A stretch of DNA of 64,000 bases from Turritopsis dohrnii. Its lineage: Eukaryota > Cnidaria > Hydrozoa > Anthoathecata > Oceaniidae. The first letter of the stretch is position 1. Each line of letters begins with the position of its first letter. Location: assembly GCA_027922465.2 (NCBI GenBank), contig BQMF02000338.1:1-64000 (forward strand). The letters are read 5' to 3'. The notes beneath the pieces were generated by a model. That model was not told the origin of the DNA. It did not search any database and worked only from the letters and a program-made list of their open reading frames with translations. A program made the position numbers and the translations under genes. Below, one piece after another: positions 61,801 through 64,000 of this stretch.

Positions 61801-62432
61801 CGGGCAAGCTACTTTGTAGTCAGATCTATGTTATAAAACTTTCTACAAGCTTCTTTGATTTAAAGTAAGATCAGAGTTTCATGATATTGATAATACATCA
61901 AAGTTGCGTAGTTCATCTACCAACATAAGTTTCCCCTTGCTGTTACAACTAAACTGCTTTCATAGGTAACATGTGGTTCACTTGACGTTTGATTCAGATG
62001 TGACTAATCTTTTCATCGTTTTTGCTCATAATAATATCTTTAGGCATTGATGCATTCCTTCAATATCCTTTCTTTGATGAAGAAAGGAATTTGCAACTTT
62101 TCCCCTTCCGCACGTTCTCTATGCTCGTTACATTAATTACCTTGTGGATATCATCAATACTCATTCATACACTGTTTCAAAAAGGGATCATCCCAATGCG
62201 TTATGATGCAGCAAATGCTTTTGCTAATGAAGTACAAGATTTAGAAGTTCGGAAAATGTTTTCCTTTGGTAGTGTGGAGGTACCTGCAGAATTTCATAAC
62301 AATGATAAATCTGAAGAAACAGAATTGATGCCGAAAAAACGAGCAAATGACAAGAATGGAAAAAAATTATCTTCGAAATGCACGGCTGAAGATGAAATCA
62401 AAATGGAACTGTCTAATCACAGTAACATGTAA
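58834..62432 (+). CDS. slc5a7: High-affinity choline transporter-like, paralogue B (SLC5A7 family)
   Basis: Eight exons: 58834-59014, 59179-59286, 59360-59664, 59956-60081, 60161-60314, 61131-61360, 61441-61690, 62044-62432; 580 residues, intact. Exons 2, 3, 4, 5 and 7 are identical in length to paralogue A (108, 305, 126, 154, 250) and every intron phase agrees. Family signatures: [21 protein letters not shown] start, [99 protein letters not shown]. It differs most in the loop after exon 5 and in the C-tail. The residue after ATW is Ile instead of Val, and the GGGY of A is GGSF. A TA-flanked repeat sits in intron 5. Substrate is inferred from the family only. Confidence 0.95.
60357..61101. 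mobile_element. Long-TIR mariner-type non-autonomous element in intron 5
   Basis: Ends CCGGGTGAGACAAAAAAAGT and its complement begin inverted arms of about 200 bp, about 90% alike by eye (TTTAGATTGAATAATTATG, GAGGAATCCGTTAAGT, GACAAAAAACTGGA). TA flanks both sides (60355-60356 and 61102-61103). There is no coding frame. The first seven bases, CCGGGTG, equal those of the element at 8793. Confidence 0.85.
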
Positions 62433-62596
62433 CAAAAATACATATCGAGAACGTGGATTCCTTTTCAGACCATTACTGGCGTACCCGTCCTACAAGATGC
62501 TGGTAAAGTTATTGAGAATTATGTTCTGCTGACTCTTTCGTTCAACAAAACCGTCTTTACCAAGACATCATATATGATTGACGTTATGGAAATAAC

Positions 62597-62602
62597 AATA
62601 AA
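62597..62602 (+). other. Polyadenylation signal of choline transporter B
   Basis: AATAAA 165 bases after the stop; a second hexamer at 62671-62676 is an alternative. Confidence 0.45.
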
Positions 62603-62676
62603 TGATCCGATGGGATGACAACAAGCATGTAAAATTACTTTTATTTCATATAAAATGTTATTAAAGATAATAAACT

Positions 62677-64000
62677 GTTAAGAGTTTCGTAAAAAAAGTA
62701 GTCAGCTGTTTCCTACTAGAGAACTTCCGCCAGTGAGCTAGTCAATTGTTACCTCGTTTGTTTGCTGTTTTGATATTTGTCAGATACTCGTGTCCAGACC
62801 CATTTTTCATTGTTTCCACTGCTGACACTGCAACCGTCAGTTCTACTTTGTGACAGTTCGGTAATATTTTCAAATCTTATTTATGCTGCTATATCAAATT
62901 TGAAGTATATATTTTTTACAGAAGTGTACTCATTTTTATCTTAAACCGACGCATCTGATTTGCCTTTTCATGAATAGATAGATATTTGTTTTTGCGCACT
63001 AAATTGATTGTCAAGTAAAACGATATAAAGTATATTTTCTTCTGCGTAAGCTTGGAGCAACTTTGATTTGTAAATGTCTGCATGTATTTTGGTGTTAATT
63101 TTCTTTAGTTTGATATCTCATTGGTTGATGCATGGACCTAACAGATATAATAATCAAGAAAAAACTATTGAGAGACTAAATCACATTATTTACAAAGCTG
63201 TTATTTTCAATAAAGAATATCTTACAACACCTATGGTTTATTGAGCCTTCACCAAAGTCACGCTTCCTAAATTTTCGTATCAAAATTTCAAACCAGTACA
63301 GAAATTTTTGAGAGAAGTGAAGACAGAATAGTCGCAGAAAGGTATCTTCCACTTTCTGCACACATAAAACATATTTGAGTAGCTGTACATATGAAACACG
63401 TCTTAAATTCATTTTTTCTTGTCTGAGATTAAGCATTCCTAACCTGGCTATACATGAAACGTTTAAAGAAATCCTTAAAGTCAGATTTTTAACATTAATT
63501 TCATTTTTCATTTAGATTTAGCTAAAGACAAGTTTTTGTTTTTGTTGAATCATCTTATATGATTTTAGGAGTAGTCTTAATCTTTCTATTGCAGATTTCT
63601 CAGAATCATCTGTATTTTCGAGAAGTAAAAGGATATTCCTGAGCGCAGAAATTGACTTTGTTTCCAGGAAATTCTTAACTTGACAGATGGGCGGTTTTAG
63701 TTTTAGATCGTTCAGATGAAGATGTTTATAAGTATTTCATCTCTTTTCCTCTCTTTTGCAAGGTTAAATAAATCGAAGATGTTTTAAAGAAGTCCTTAAA
63801 GTCGAATTCACGGCTTGTTTTGATCACTGCATGCGCACACGTGTCTGTTTACTACCGTTCTGCTGACATTTTTAACAGCGAGTAGGTCCATTTCTGCTTT
63901 TTAGTGACGGAAAATCTGGGGCAGCGGAGCAAATTTAAAGTGGTGGGGTTGATGATTTAGTGTCATGTATCGACGTGTCGACGGTCAAGAAAATTTATGA
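62677..64000. other. Intergenic, no gene recognised
   Basis: Short frames only. The longest (63176-63511, minus, 111 codons) has no recognisable motif. Confidence 0.35.

Noticed and set aside
63176..63511. 111-codon minus-strand frame near the window end
   Set aside because: No family motif and no splice signals that join it to other coding sequence.

Overview
This window is intron-rich, AT-rich animal DNA. Spliced genes have GT-AG introns, AATAAA polyadenylation signals and long AT-rich introns. The homeobox type, the mix of DIRS-like, R2-like, P-like and Helitron-like elements and the compact gene style suggest an invertebrate, plausibly a cnidarian such as a hydrozoan. That assignment is inference; no rRNA or mitochondrial marker is present.

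Host genes: (1) 109-1081, the last two visible exons of an Otx-like K50 paired-class homeobox gene, starting upstream of the window. (2) 40561-45596, a 13-exon MPND orthologue with an acidic N-terminus, a RAMA domain and a JAMM/MPN domain. (3) 48779-53142 and 58834-62432, two complete tandem paralogues of the high-affinity choline transporter CHT1/SLC5A7 (about 578 and 580 residues). They share all seven intron positions and phases. All host genes lie on the + strand.

The 1.1-40 kb stretch between the Otx gene and MPND is a mobile-element landscape. In order it holds: a TA-flanked MITE (5097-5329); a PIF/Harbinger-like element with a broken MADF gene (7335-8350); a mariner-type TIR pair enclosing a 5'-truncated non-LTR retrotransposon (8793-10880); a subterminal-repeat element (11250-11699); a fold-back element split by a Tigger/pogo MITE (12587-14348); a decayed DIRS-like pol split by a second MITE copy (14734-16020); a fibrinogen-domain relic; a second non-LTR fragment; and an R2-like RT/endonuclease relic lacking its RT core (18218-20100).

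The most striking region is 20451-34467. Five head-to-tail non-autonomous Helitron-like units are joined exactly end to end (CTAG directly to TC). The last unit is split by a 5,005-bp P-superfamily transposon with two convergent genes, a THAP-transposase and a C2H2 accessory protein. It is split again by a 4.6-kb long-TIR element, which itself carries a 2.1-kb nested element. Target-site duplications allow the order of events to be read. A DDE-transposase element (35408-37390) and a solo Helitron-like copy (39797-40375) follow.

From 45.6 kb to the end, the choline transporter pair dominates. A Tc1-like transposase relic with an inserted tRNA-derived SINE lies between the two genes, and one repeat lies in an intron of each.
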